Source: a virus. From it: a stretch of DNA of 64,000 nucleotides. The translations under genes were made by a program, and so were the position numbers. Below, in pieces: positions 15,511-22,485 of this stretch. The notes under the pieces are model-generated. The model was not told the DNA's origin. It worked only from the letters and a program-made list of their open reading frames with translations, and did not search any database. How positions within the stretch are numbered: position 1 is the stretch's first letter; every line of letters begins with the position of its first letter. Location: IMG/VR virus record IMGVR_UViG_3300032893_000036, positions 1-64,000 of that record; one strand, 5' to 3'.

Positions 15511-15845
15511 GCAGACGAAATGGTGCGCGATGGGACGGGGTACAGAAGTGCGGCGGCTACAACGACACCGGGAACGTTCACCAGATCCATACCCGGTTCG
15601 GAGACGCCACACTCACCTACGGCAAGTACGAGGGCCACTACCAGACGATGTGGTACGAGGGGCCACTGTGCGCTGTGTTCTGGATTGTCGGCGGAAGACT
15701 CAACGACACATCTACTTGTTACGAGCACACATTCCAGGTGAAGAAGGTGGAAGTGATTGTAAAGCGGCCGGCAACGCCGGGATTCGACAACGAGCACCAG
15801 CATGTCAAGGTCACCTGTCAACACACCTCATACGTGGGCGACTAG
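15507..15845 (+). CDS. 112-aa hypothetical protein
   Basis: Starts MSRRNGARWDGVQKCGGYND; mainly beta with a Tyr/His-rich surface (ATLTYGKYEGHYQTMWYEGP). Function unknown. Confidence 0.55.
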   Translation: MSRRNGARWDGVQKCGGYNDTGNVHQIHTRFGDATLTYGKYEGHYQTMWYEGPLCAVFWIVGGRLNDTSTCYEHTFQVKKVEVIVKRPATPGFDNEHQHVKVTCQHTSYVGD

Positions 15846-15867
15846 CGGTGAACGGGGGATGCGCTCC

Positions 15868-16107
15868 ATGAAAAAGAGATTGGTGTCGAAGGTATTGAAG
15901 CCGCACGTTAAGGACTGTTACTCAGTGAAGAGTGTGCGTAACGGTGCATGGGGAACTCCGTGGGCCTACTTGGGAGAGGTCGAGTACAGAGACTCAATCG
16001 GTAGGTTGAGTCGCCATGGCTTCCGCTGGTGGCGCGTGAGGTGCAACTGTACCTACTGCCCCGCGGTGATCGTGATCAACGAAACATCTATCCTTGAGGC
16101 ACTCTGA
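15868..16107 (+). CDS. 79-aa hypothetical protein with a CNCTYC motif
   Basis: The ATG at 15868 (MKKRLVSKVLKPHVKD) is chosen for a GGGGG SD nine bases upstream; an in-frame ATG at 15859 is also possible. RWWRVRCNCTYCPAVIVINE suggests a small metal-binding beta protein. Function unknown. Confidence 0.5.
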   Translation: MKKRLVSKVLKPHVKDCYSVKSVRNGAWGTPWAYLGEVEYRDSIGRLSRHGFRWWRVRCNCTYCPAVIVINETSILEAL

Positions 16108-16117
16108 GCGAGGAAGT

Positions 16118-16342
16118 ATGACACCCAAGAAAAGAAAACCGCGTAAGGAGCGGCGCAGGCCAACAGACAAGCTGAATTGCCTCTACCGGGCTGTCCAGGA
16201 ATACATCGAGTCGCAGGGCGGGTCCGTGGTTGTTGCTGGCCCAATACAGATCCTGCGATGGCCTGGCGGCCTGCTTAAGTGGAATCTCGTGGTCGCCTGC
16301 GTAGGTCGAGCACCTGCGGGCAAGGGAGATAGTCGTGGATGA
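16118..16342 (+). CDS. 74-aa basic protein
   Basis: GAGGAA SD before MTPKKRKPRKERRRPTDKLN; strongly basic N-terminus, then a mixed alpha/beta part. Nucleic-acid binding is likely from charge alone. Function unknown. Confidence 0.55.
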   Translation: MTPKKRKPRKERRRPTDKLNCLYRAVQEYIESQGGSVVVAGPIQILRWPGGLLKWNLVVACVGRAPAGKGDSRG

Positions 16343-16523
16343 TTGGAAGCGTGGTTTGCCTCCGGGAAAATACTACGAAGGCATGACGGACGATTACGAG
16401 GTGCAATTCACCGTGGGCGGCCTTAAGTGGCACCGGAAGCGTACACCTGAAGAAAAGGCCGCCCATATCGAACTCAAAAGGCGACTCGGTCCACAGCACG
16501 GAGCGGCTCATGGGCGAGAATAG
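16335..16523 (+). CDS. 62-aa hypothetical protein, GTG start
   Basis: Starts at GTG (MDDWKRGLPPGKYYEGMTDD), overlaps the previous gene by 8 nt and the next by 14 nt. Charged; contains KWHRKRTPEEKAAHIELKRR. Function unknown. Confidence 0.5.
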   Translation: MDDWKRGLPPGKYYEGMTDDYEVQFTVGGLKWHRKRTPEEKAAHIELKRRLGPQHGAAHGRE

Positions 16524-17364
16524 TGCCATCGAGTGGACCAACCACACATTCAATCCGTGGGTCGGCTGCACGAAGATCAGTCCCGGCTGCGATCACTGCT
16601 ACGCGGAAGGCTGGGCAAAGCGCAGTGGCATGGTCGAATGGGGTGGATCTCGCGTCCGAACGTCTATCGCCAACTGGAACAAACCTCTTAAGTGGAATCG
16701 TGACGCCGCGGCAACCGGGATTCGTAGGCGCGTGTTCTGCGCTTCCCTTGCGGACGTGTTCGACAACGAGGCTGACTCTCTGTGGCGCGTCGATTTGATG
16801 CGACTGATTGAGCACACGCCCCATCTTGACTGGCTGTTACTCACCAAACGCATTGGGAACGTGGCAGGCATGATGCACAATTGGCACGAGAGCAACTGGC
16901 CGCGCAACGTCTGGCTGGGAATCACTGTCGTCAACCAGGAGGAAGCCGATCGAGACATACCGAAGTTGCTTCGTATCCCCGCTGCGGTCCACTTCCTGTC
17001 GATTGAACCCATGCTCTCGATGATTTCATTGGACGCGGAGCAGTGGCTGGTCCCGGAGTACTTCGGCCACGCGGCAGACTGTCATGACCCACTGTGTGCG
17101 CTCAACGGCGATATGTATTCGTGTGCGGGCGAAGTCATTCAACAGCCTTCGATTGATTGGATTATCTGCGGCGGCGAGAGCGGCAGTCATGCGCGGGAGA
17201 TGAATCCCGATTGGGCGCGTTACCTGCGCGAGCAGTGCAAAGACACTGGTACGGCGTTCTTCATGAAGCAGATGACCGGGAAGGCCGAAATTCCAGCTGA
17301 CTTGCTTGTCCGCGAGTTTCCGACACCTCCTACATCCAACTCTGCTCCATCGGAGAAACCATGA
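16510..17364 (+). CDS. Phage Gp37/Gp68 family protein (DUF5131), radical-SAM-like
   Basis: 284 aa. The N-terminus AIEWTNHTFNPWVGCTKISP with GCDHCYAEGWAKR gives the family's Cys cluster (C-x6-C-x2-C), resembling a radical-SAM iron-sulfur site. Further hallmarks are RVFCASLADVFDNEA, LLLTKRIGN, WLGITVVNQEEADRDIPKLL, LSIEPML and IICGGESGSHAREMNPDWAR. The family is common in phages and prophages; its reaction is not firmly known. Length matches family members (about 250-300 aa). Confidence 0.9.
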   Translation: MGENSAIEWTNHTFNPWVGCTKISPGCDHCYAEGWAKRSGMVEWGGSRVRTSIANWNKPLKWNRDAAATGIRRRVFCASLADVFDNEADSLWRVDLMRLIEHTPHLDWLLLTKRIGNVAGMMHNWHESNWPRNVWLGITVVNQEEADRDIPKLLRIPAAVHFLSIEPMLSMISLDAEQWLVPEYFGHAADCHDPLCALNGDMYSCAGEVIQQPSIDWIICGGESGSHAREMNPDWARYLREQCKDTGTAFFMKQMTGKAEIPADLLVREFPTPPTSNSAPSEKP

Positions 17365-17594
17365 AAGTCTGCATGTGTGTCAGCGGCCCTCCAGCCGGAG
17401 GCGTTTGCAATGCATGCGGGGCCGTGGGGCCGCCTCTCCCGGGCCAATCGCCCGGCGGCCCGACCCCGTGGCCGATCGGGAAAGCGGAATTCTGGCCTAC
17501 TCCGCTTACCGAAGCCGATGTACGTAGGATCATTCGCGAAGAACTGGAACGCGCTAGAGGCCCGTCCAATGGAGGATCTGTCGGTGGAACTTGA
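17361..17594 (+). CDS. 77-aa Cys-rich zinc-ribbon-like protein
   Basis: N-terminal CMCVSGPPAGGVCNACG holds four cysteines with zinc-ribbon spacing, then a Pro/Gly linker and a C-terminal helix (LTEADVRRIIREELERARG). Overlaps DUF5131 by 4 nt. Function unknown. Confidence 0.5.
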   Translation: MKVCMCVSGPPAGGVCNACGAVGPPLPGQSPGGPTPWPIGKAEFWPTPLTEADVRRIIREELERARGPSNGGSVGGT

Positions 17595-17799
17595 TCAAGT
17601 TCGCTCCCATCTGGAGCGCGAAATGCAACTGATGCAGAGCCATCATGCAGACCTGACCTCTGACCAATGGACATTCGAGGCAGTCAGCTTCCGAGCTTCT
17701 GCTGGCGATCACCTGATCATCTCGAAACGTGATTGGGAGGCACTCTGGCGTGCCCTGAAGACCGCGAACGCACACAGCGCATTAGAACCACGTGGCTGA
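17569..17799 (+). CDS. 76-aa coiled-coil hypothetical protein
   Basis: Starts MEDLSVELDQVRSHLEREMQ. A GTG five codons on (17584) has an ideal GGAGGA SD seven bases upstream and could be the true start. N-terminal helix, then EAVSFRASAGDHLIISKRDW. Overlaps the previous gene by 26 nt. Function unknown. Confidence 0.5.
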   Translation: MEDLSVELDQVRSHLEREMQLMQSHHADLTSDQWTFEAVSFRASAGDHLIISKRDWEALWRALKTANAHSALEPRG

Positions 17800-18229
17800 T
17801 TGGTGGCTTACAAAGGACAGCGATCTGGATTGCGTCGAGTTGTATGAACGACACTACTCACGATATCGATACGCAGACGGCCGACAGCGAGCCAAAGACC
17901 AGTTCGTTGGTCCCGGCGAAAAGGTTGTGCTCAGAACCGAGCATGCCGATGCCCTCTTCGTCTGGCGCGTTTTCATCGATGACAGTGGACAAGACGGGAT
18001 CAACTGCGCGGTCTTCCGGAACGAATCGAGCCGCAGCAGCTCGTGCCTCATACGCCAGGCGGATCAAATTGCTGATTGCCTCTGGCCTGATCGCCGGCAT
18101 TACACCTACGTCGATCCGACGAAGATTGCCTCAACGAACCCTGGATTTTGCTTTATCGCCGCAGGCTGGAAACGCTGCGGTCGAACCAAAGGCGGATTAA
18201 TCATTTTGGAGCGCACATGTCAGATCTGA
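17792..18229 (+). CDS. 145-aa phage hypothetical protein (GNAT-like fold possible)
   Basis: GTG start (MADWWLTKDSDLDCVELYER). The middle ALFVWRVFIDDSGQDGINCA followed by VFRNESSRSSSCLI and the end NPGFCFIAAGWKRCGRTKGG recall a recurrent phage family with an acetyltransferase-like layout, in which the C-terminal GW-K-CG-TK segment is conserved. No acetyl-CoA P-loop (Q/RxxGxG/A) is evident, so enzymatic activity is doubtful. Confidence 0.6.
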   Translation: MADWWLTKDSDLDCVELYERHYSRYRYADGRQRAKDQFVGPGEKVVLRTEHADALFVWRVFIDDSGQDGINCAVFRNESSRSSSCLIRQADQIADCLWPDRRHYTYVDPTKIASTNPGFCFIAAGWKRCGRTKGGLIILERTCQI

Positions 18230-18441
18230 TCGAGAAAGACATCACAGTGGAACTCTGGCGGGAGTACGACTTCGGCGGTCGCGTGTATCGCATCGACAAG
18301 CCCCAGAAACTGTTCTTCCGTCAGGGTGGCTCAACGCACCGAGTCGTAACTGAAGATGGTGTAGCGCATTGCGTACCGGCGCCGGGGGTCGATGGCTGCG
18401 TGCTTCGTTGGAAGCAAGTAGACGGCTCGGTGACGTTCTGA
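18217..18441 (+). CDS. 74-aa hypothetical protein
   Basis: GGAG SD before MSDLIEKDITVELWREYDFG; beta-rich with FGGRVYRIDKPQKLFFRQGG. Overlaps the previous gene by 13 nt. Function unknown. Confidence 0.55.
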   Translation: MSDLIEKDITVELWREYDFGGRVYRIDKPQKLFFRQGGSTHRVVTEDGVAHCVPAPGVDGCVLRWKQVDGSVTF

Positions 18442-18465
18442 ACGCTCAAACCGTGAAATGAAGTC

Positions 18466-18849
18466 ATGCTGACGCTCATATCCATCGCGTGCAACAACCC
18501 TGATAATGGCCATTTCACCGGCCACTTCTCGGCGCTGCAATACGGGAACGATCAGGATACCGAGCTACAGCACGTCGATTTCTTTCGGGGCCCGCGCGTA
18601 ACGTATCTCGGAGATGGTCGCGTGCGGTTGTCCAGGCGCATCTTTGCGTTTGAGCGTGAGAAGGAGTGGTACGGCAACTGGTGCTGGAACGCCTTCTGGA
18701 TGCAGCCAGGTGAGGCTAGGCGCCTGTTGCGTTACCTGCGGGAGTCAGGCGGCTGGCACTGCGAGGCCGGCCCGTGTCGGCTTTACGATTGGTTCAATAG
18801 ACCTGCTCCACCACAGTCATCAGCTCATGAGGCAACACCGCAAAAATAA
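18466..18849 (+). CDS. 127-aa hypothetical protein
   Basis: Starts MLTLISIACNNPDNGHFTGH; Trp/Arg-rich middle (FEREKEWYGNWCWNAFWMQP) and a Pro-rich end. SD weak. It is the last gene before the strong promoter at 18864-18892, so transcription from upstream may end or be reinforced here. Function unknown. Confidence 0.5.
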   Translation: MLTLISIACNNPDNGHFTGHFSALQYGNDQDTELQHVDFFRGPRVTYLGDGRVRLSRRIFAFEREKEWYGNWCWNAFWMQPGEARRLLRYLRESGGWHCEAGPCRLYDWFNRPAPPQSSAHEATPQK

Positions 18850-18863
18850 TCCCGTGAATACGC

Positions 18864-18892
18864 TTGACGCGCATACGCGCAGCGCGTATAGT
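18864..18892 (+). promoter_or_regulatory. Sigma70-type promoter with 17-bp palindromic operator in its spacer
   Basis: TTGACG at 18864-18869 and TATAGT at 18887-18892 are separated by exactly 17 bp, the best sigma70 match noticed in the window. The spacer and first -10 bases hold the palindrome ATACGCGC-A-GCGCGTAT (18873-18889). A dimeric repressor bound there would block polymerase. The HTH protein encoded at 19167-19385 is a natural candidate for autoregulation (inference). Confidence 0.75.
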
Positions 18893-18893
18893 C

Positions 18894-18913
18894 TCTCCCA
18901 TCGACACGGGAGA
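18894..18913 (+). promoter_or_regulatory. 5'-leader hairpin that covers the SD of the 83-aa gene
   Basis: TCTCCC (18894-18899) pairs with GGGAGA (18908-18913) across an 8-nt loop, at the expected transcription start. GGGAG is also the SD of the ATG at 18919. The short stem could lower translation or protect the 5' end; GGA motifs in such stems are also CsrA targets (the phage encodes one). Confidence 0.4.
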
Positions 18914-18918
18914 ATCAC

Positions 18919-19170
18919 ATGGCCAAGGTCTACAACTCAAGCGGGTTCATCGATGGGGCTTTCCAGGTCATTGGCCGGCGCGCGGATGGTAAGGCGTATG
19001 TCTTGCAGAACTGCGTTGACCCCGAGGGGGCGGAATACTACGTCGCCTACTACTGCGCCGAGCGATCGACGGGTAGCTTTGAGCATCTGGACTTCGCCTG
19101 CCGGATGCAGGCGTTTGCGACTCAGGATGAGGCCGTCCAGGCCGTGCGCGCCAAGGGGTTCGCGCTGTGA
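18919..19170 (+). CDS. 83-aa hypothetical protein
   Basis: MAKVYNSSGFIDGAFQVIGR with a beta-rich middle and a helix CRMQAFATQDEAVQAVRAKG. First gene of the promoter-driven sub-operon and coupled to the HTH gene by a 4-nt overlap. Function unknown. Confidence 0.6.
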   Translation: MAKVYNSSGFIDGAFQVIGRRADGKAYVLQNCVDPEGAEYYVAYYCAERSTGSFEHLDFACRMQAFATQDEAVQAVRAKGFAL

Positions 19171-19385
19171 GGGCAAAGAAGCCAGACCCGTCTGCGGAGC
19201 TCGCTGCGGCCATCAAGCGGTGGCGTGGAGAGATGCCCGTCAGTCGCGCTGCGCAGCTCCTGGGCATCCCCAAGCGCACCCTAGAGGGCATCGAGCAGGG
19301 GCGCGGGTTTCGATATCCGCAGCTGCTGATTTTGGCACTACAGGCGTTTAGCAATTCGGACAACCAAGAAGTGAGACGGTCATGA
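19167..19385 (+). CDS. XRE-type HTH protein
   Basis: 72 aa, GTG start overlapping the previous stop (GTGA). IKRWRGEMPVSRAAQLLGIP then KRTLEGIEQGRGFRYPQLL is a clear helix-turn-helix with the usual following Trp/Gly-containing wing. Likely DNA-binding; the palindrome at 18873-18889 is a candidate operator. Confidence 0.72.
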   Translation: MRAKKPDPSAELAAAIKRWRGEMPVSRAAQLLGIPKRTLEGIEQGRGFRYPQLLILALQAFSNSDNQEVRRS

Positions 19386-19606
19386 TTCTCATTGGTAAAC
19401 GGGTACGGATTCAGCTCACCAATTCGGACGGCGCTCTGATCCGATTCACGGCGCCCATCGTGCGGGAAACTAACGACACGGTTACGGTCGATATGCCCGC
19501 CAAGGCGCGGAAGGTTCCTTTCCCGCTAGAGGGCGGCGCGCGCTTCGTGAAGTTCCCCCGCACGAAGGCAGTGCGAGCACTGGACCGAGCCGCTCCCCAA
19601 CTATGA
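19382..19606 (+). CDS. 74-aa small beta-barrel-like protein
   Basis: MILIGKRVRIQLTNSDGALI, TAPIVRETNDTVTVDMPAKA suggest a small SH3/OB-like beta barrel. ATGA overlaps at both ends. Function unknown. Confidence 0.5.
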   Translation: MILIGKRVRIQLTNSDGALIRFTAPIVRETNDTVTVDMPAKARKVPFPLEGGARFVKFPRTKAVRALDRAAPQL

Positions 19607-19980
19607 GCGAATCACCTGAACTAGGCCAAGTGTTGTTTGGCCAGCCGACTGGAAGCCATGGCACGCCAGATTGGGTTGATTCCATGATCACCGGGATCAT
19701 GGCCCAGTTGGAGCGTGTCTTCTGGAACATCAACCAGCAGCAGTATTTTCGCGAGGATGCCGATATAGGCACAGTGCACATACGCGCGTACCGCTATGAC
19801 GACGACGTAGACGCTGGCCCTAATTTCTGGGTCGAGGGCGACCCGCAGGAGATCCGCTGGTACAAGTATCCGGGGCGTGGTCAGTCCTGCAAGCTCGAAT
19901 ACACGTGGGAACAGTGGGCTGCGTGGCACGACAAGGTTATTGCCGGATTACGCGCAGCGGATCACGCCGCACGGTCTTAA
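19603..19980 (+). CDS. 125-aa hypothetical protein
   Basis: Starts MSESPELGQVLFGQPTGSHG; central helix then RAYRYDDDVDAGPNFWVEGD and an aromatic WYKYPGRGQSCKLEYTWEQW. Members of this type recur in phage early regions, but no fold is recognised. Confidence 0.55.
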   Translation: MSESPELGQVLFGQPTGSHGTPDWVDSMITGIMAQLERVFWNINQQQYFREDADIGTVHIRAYRYDDDVDAGPNFWVEGDPQEIRWYKYPGRGQSCKLEYTWEQWAAWHDKVIAGLRAADHAARS

Positions 19981-19995
19981 CTCAAGGGGTAGTCT

Positions 19996-20205
19996 GTGAG
20001 TTTTAGGAAGGTCTGGAAGTGCGATATCTGCCACGAGGAAACCCTTGAGGCAAATATTCGCGGGTGCCGATTCTCGGACCTGCGCCAGTTCAAGCTCAGC
20101 ACGCCGCAATCGACCGACGGCACGCATATCTGCATTGCCTGCCTCTCCCAACTCGCAGATCAATTGCCACTGATGGGGCCAAACTTCACGCCGAGGCACT
20201 CATGA
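19996..20205 (+). CDS. 69-aa zinc-finger protein
   Basis: GTG start after AAGGGG. WKCDICHEE and HICIACL form a C-x2-C...C-x2-C zinc site spaced like treble-clef or ribbon fingers. Overlaps the next gene by 4 nt. Function unknown. Confidence 0.55.
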   Translation: MSFRKVWKCDICHEETLEANIRGCRFSDLRQFKLSTPQSTDGTHICIACLSQLADQLPLMGPNFTPRHS

Positions 20206-20468
20206 CAAATTTATGCGACGTCTGCGGGAAACCCGCAACTCAATCGATGCTGAAGGATCCTTTCGGCAAGTCCGATGCATTGCGCTTTGTATGCGGTGAA
20301 CACGGTTTCCGCATTCGGGATCCTGCGGACGTTGCCGAGATCGAACGCCTGCGCGCTGAGAATGCCGCACTAATCCGCGACAATGAGGCACTCTACGATG
20401 CCAACACAAGCCTAGTGAACGAATTGGCAGGCGGCGGACTCGATGCCGAACCGGAGAAGACGCCGTGA
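20202..20468 (+). CDS. 88-aa zinc-finger plus coiled-coil protein
   Basis: MTNLCDVCGKP and FVCGEHGF supply C-x2-C and C-x2-H, followed by a coiled coil (VAEIERLRAENAALIRDNEA). A zinc knuckle with a leucine-zipper-like helix is typical of small dimeric DNA- or protein-binding factors. Function unknown. Confidence 0.6.
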   Translation: MTNLCDVCGKPATQSMLKDPFGKSDALRFVCGEHGFRIRDPADVAEIERLRAENAALIRDNEALYDANTSLVNELAGGGLDAEPEKTP

Positions 20469-21556
20469 CGAAGAAGGAAGTCGAATGCAGACACGACAGA
20501 TTGGAGGCGGAAGAGTCTGGGCAGTATTGGTGCCCTGAATGCGACAGTCGTTTTCAAATAGTGCCTGCTGCCAAATCAGAACAAGCCGTGACAAATCAGA
20601 AATTCAAGGAACTCCCGGAGCTTGAGATTGAGGGACTGAATGCGTGGCTGATTTCGGAAGAGTCTCTTGTTGCGATATTGCAGGAAGGACACGATTTTTA
20701 TATGAGTTTGGACGTTGAGTCTGCTCGGAAAGTACACGCGTGGCTTGGCGAGGCTCTGTCACATCTCGAACCGGAGCAGCGGAACGAGGACTGTCCTGAT
20801 GGCGAGCATGATTGGGGGGCGTATTTCTGTCGCCGTTGCGGACGTTCCGTCGTTTTGAGAGCAGCGGCCGAACCGAGAGCGCCTCAAGCGCCCATTGCGA
20901 AGATCACCGTACGGGAATCTGGCGCTGGGCACTACGCACCGGATGAAGTGTCGGTGAGTTTTTACGCTCCCGGTCTGCCCCCAGGTGACCATGACGTGTA
21001 CTGCGAGCCGATGTCTGTGGCACCCGCTCTGAAAAGTTTCCAGGCTAGGGATTGCGACGATAGCGGTCAGCGGGCTGACGAATCCGCTGCGTGTTCGGGC
21101 ACGTCTAGCCACCCGTTCGATGACGCTCTGCGATGGCGTGCCTTCAAAGAGATGCACGTGAGTAACGTGCTACACATGATAGCTAGCGGTACAGACAATT
21201 ACGATACCGCAGTTGATGCTGTTAGAGTCGCGGCGAAATCCGAACCGGAAGTAATTCTTCCGTCCTTTCGAGAGATGAAGGGTATTTTGGCGGAGAAATC
21301 CTCCCCCGCCGACCTCGTGGGCGCCCTACAGGACCGACTACCGGACCTTGAGCAACGAGCGGTGCGGGCCGGTCGGTCGGTCAAATGGAACTGCGCGTGC
21401 AACGATCTGTCATGCGCTTACTGCGGGCCACGACTCGCACAGAAATCGAACTCAGCTCCATCGACCTTCACCCGAGAATGTGCCCGGTGCGGGAAGCCTG
21501 GGCAGGCAACGAGAACCGATGGAGTATTTTACTGTTCAATCGAGTGCGCGGATTGA
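20465..21556 (+). CDS. 363-aa multi-zinc-ribbon protein
   Basis: GTG start. Four Cys clusters: WCPECDSRF (N-terminus), FCRRCGRSV, CACNDLSCAYCGP and ECARCGKPG/FYCSIEC (C-terminus). In between lie a helical SF-like stretch and a beta part VRESGAGHYAPDEVSVSFYA. The layout suggests a scaffold with several zinc ribbons. It is the largest unassigned early gene. Possible fusion of several short zinc-finger genes like those just upstream (inference). Confidence 0.6.
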   Translation: MTKKEVECRHDRLEAEESGQYWCPECDSRFQIVPAAKSEQAVTNQKFKELPELEIEGLNAWLISEESLVAILQEGHDFYMSLDVESARKVHAWLGEALSHLEPEQRNEDCPDGEHDWGAYFCRRCGRSVVLRAAAEPRAPQAPIAKITVRESGAGHYAPDEVSVSFYAPGLPPGDHDVYCEPMSVAPALKSFQARDCDDSGQRADESAACSGTSSHPFDDALRWRAFKEMHVSNVLHMIASGTDNYDTAVDAVRVAAKSEPEVILPSFREMKGILAEKSSPADLVGALQDRLPDLEQRAVRAGRSVKWNCACNDLSCAYCGPRLAQKSNSAPSTFTRECARCGKPGQATRTDGVFYCSIECAD

Positions 21557-21605
21557 ACGAGCGACTACAAGCGAGAACCTGAGCGAGTCAATTTAGGAGT
21601 TGTAC

Positions 21606-21848
21606 ATGTTTCACGTAAAAGACGGCCTATTCTTCAAACGCAATGACGACGGCAGTGTGACCGTCCTGAAGACGAGCGACGGCAAGGAGCCAACGGACTC
21701 CAACGTGTCATTCACTGAGACCTTGGACGACGGCTCATGGTGTTCCGCCGTACTGAGCATGTCGGCATTCAGCGAGCGGCCGTGGAGACTGGCATGCCTG
21801 GATGCGGCATCCTGGCCGTTACTACGTCGTGGCGCAGCAGGAGAATAG
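21606..21848 (+). CDS. 80-aa hypothetical protein
   Basis: AGGAG SD before ATG at 21606 (MFHVKDGLFFKRNDDGSVTV). Short beta-rich protein. The Trp/Arg-rich end may follow a small frame change relative to relatives; cannot be judged here. Last gene before the 0.64-kb gap. Confidence 0.5.
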   Translation: MFHVKDGLFFKRNDDGSVTVLKTSDGKEPTDSNVSFTETLDDGSWCSAVLSMSAFSERPWRLACLDAASWPLLRRGAAGE

Positions 21849-21868
21849 TCAATGAAGTTAAGTAGATA

Positions 21869-21887
21869 GGCCGCGCCCGGCGCGGCC
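21869..21887. other. GC-rich stem-loop
   Basis: GGCCGCGC-CCG-GCGCGGCC, a perfect 8-bp stem with a 3-nt loop, 20 bp after the last rightward gene of this block. No T-run follows, so it is not a classical intrinsic terminator, though it may stop 3' exonucleases. Confidence 0.5.
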
Positions 21888-21896
21888 ATAAGAGCT

Positions 21897-21943
21897 GGGA
21901 GTGGCAAGAGGCTAGTTTGACGGCCAGTGCTCTTGCCACTCCC
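21897..21943. other. Long perfect inverted repeat, 14-bp stem
   Basis: GGGAGTGGCAAGAG (21897-21910) and CTCTTGCCACTCCC (21930-21943) are perfectly complementary around a 19-nt loop. Could be an RNA stem-loop (transcription end or processing site) or a protein-binding site. No U-run follows on either strand. Confidence 0.6.
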
Positions 21944-21982
21944 CTCACCGGATCACACAGCGAACGCGGCGCGATTGGTGAC

Positions 21983-22132
21983 TCAAGAGTGATTATCTTG
22001 TTTTTCCCTCTTCGCAGCAAGGTCGAGCAGGTTCTCAAAGTCAGCCCTGTGACTTGAAGCAGATTGCGTCTGCTTTACCTTTCTCTGCTTTTTCAGAGGC
22101 TTACCGTGTTCCTGTCGTTTCTGTTTGGGCAT
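21983..22132 (-). CDS. 49-aa basic microprotein
   Basis: ATG reading starting MPKQKRQEHGKPLKKQRKVK and ending RADFENLLDLAAKREKQDNH S. Basic N-terminus plus an amphipathic helix is a common pattern in short bacterial proteins. There is no clear SD and it is the only minus-strand reading in the gap. It overlaps the candidate structured RNA. Confidence 0.35.
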   Translation of the reverse strand: MPKQKRQEHGKPLKKQRKVKQTQSASSHRADFENLLDLAAKREKQDNHS

Positions 22133-22309
22133 GTCGCTTGAGCGGGGTACGCAGGTTGCCGCCTAGGCCTCCTAAACCGTCGGCGCGGGGCTCGACTCCC
22201 CGGTACTCCACTATACGCCAATAGCCGTTATCTAAGAGGCGTCCCAGAACACAAGAAGAAATACGGCTTGCACACGTCGTTCCCCCTCTTAGAGCCGATC
22301 TGCTTCAAG
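22053..22309 (+). ncRNA. Candidate structured RNA closed by a 14-bp helix
   Basis: CTTGAAGCAGAT (22053-22064) is perfectly complementary to ATCTGCTTCAAG (22298-22309) and the helix extends two more pairs. Inside lie the tRNA-like fold (22144-22210) and two crossing helices, AGCCGT/ACGGCT (22223-22228 with 22263-22268) and TCTAAGAGG/CCTCTTAGA (22231-22239 with 22285-22293), which would form a pseudoknot. A competing local hairpin uses 22057-22075. No recognised RNA family; strand taken from the neighbouring rightward genes. Confidence 0.35.
22144..22210 (+). other. tRNA-like element with an abnormal middle
   Basis: GGGGTAC (22144-22150) pairs with GTACTCC (22203-22209) to give a 7-bp acceptor stem with one G-U, followed by discriminator A. 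CGGGG-CTCGACT-CCCCG (22186-22202) is a perfect T-arm with a seven-base loop. The D-arm is short (AGGT/GCCT with a 4-nt loop) and the CTCCTAA anticodon-like loop has only two good stem pairs. At 67 nt it is shorter than functional tRNAs; no CCA is encoded. It may be a decayed tRNA, a tRNA mimic or an attachment-site relic. Confidence 0.4.
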
Positions 22310-22343
22310 GCAGCCAATCCCAAGCCCGCTTGGAATTATCTGA

Positions 22344-22378
22344 CCGCCAAAATTGGCGGGGCCGCAAGTAGCGGCCCC
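22344..22378. other. Two overlapping hairpins
   Basis: CCGCCAA-AA-TTGGCGG (22344-22359) and GGGGCCGC-AAGTA-GCGGCCCC (22358-22378) share two bases, so only shortened forms can coexist. They end the structured part of the gap and may mark the 3' end of an RNA; no U-run follows. Confidence 0.5.
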
Positions 22379-22485
22379 AAGTAAAACCTACCCCTGCCAC
22401 TGTAGACAGGATCAGTCCTACCCAATCATTTTACCGCCGATCACGAGTATGTCAATCGTAGTACAAACGCTGCTAAGATATTGGA

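Noticed and set aside
22053-22309. tmRNA
   Set aside because: The tRNA-like part has its 5' acceptor before its 3' acceptor only 67 nt apart, there is no tag reading ending in a typical ALAA, and no encoded CCA.
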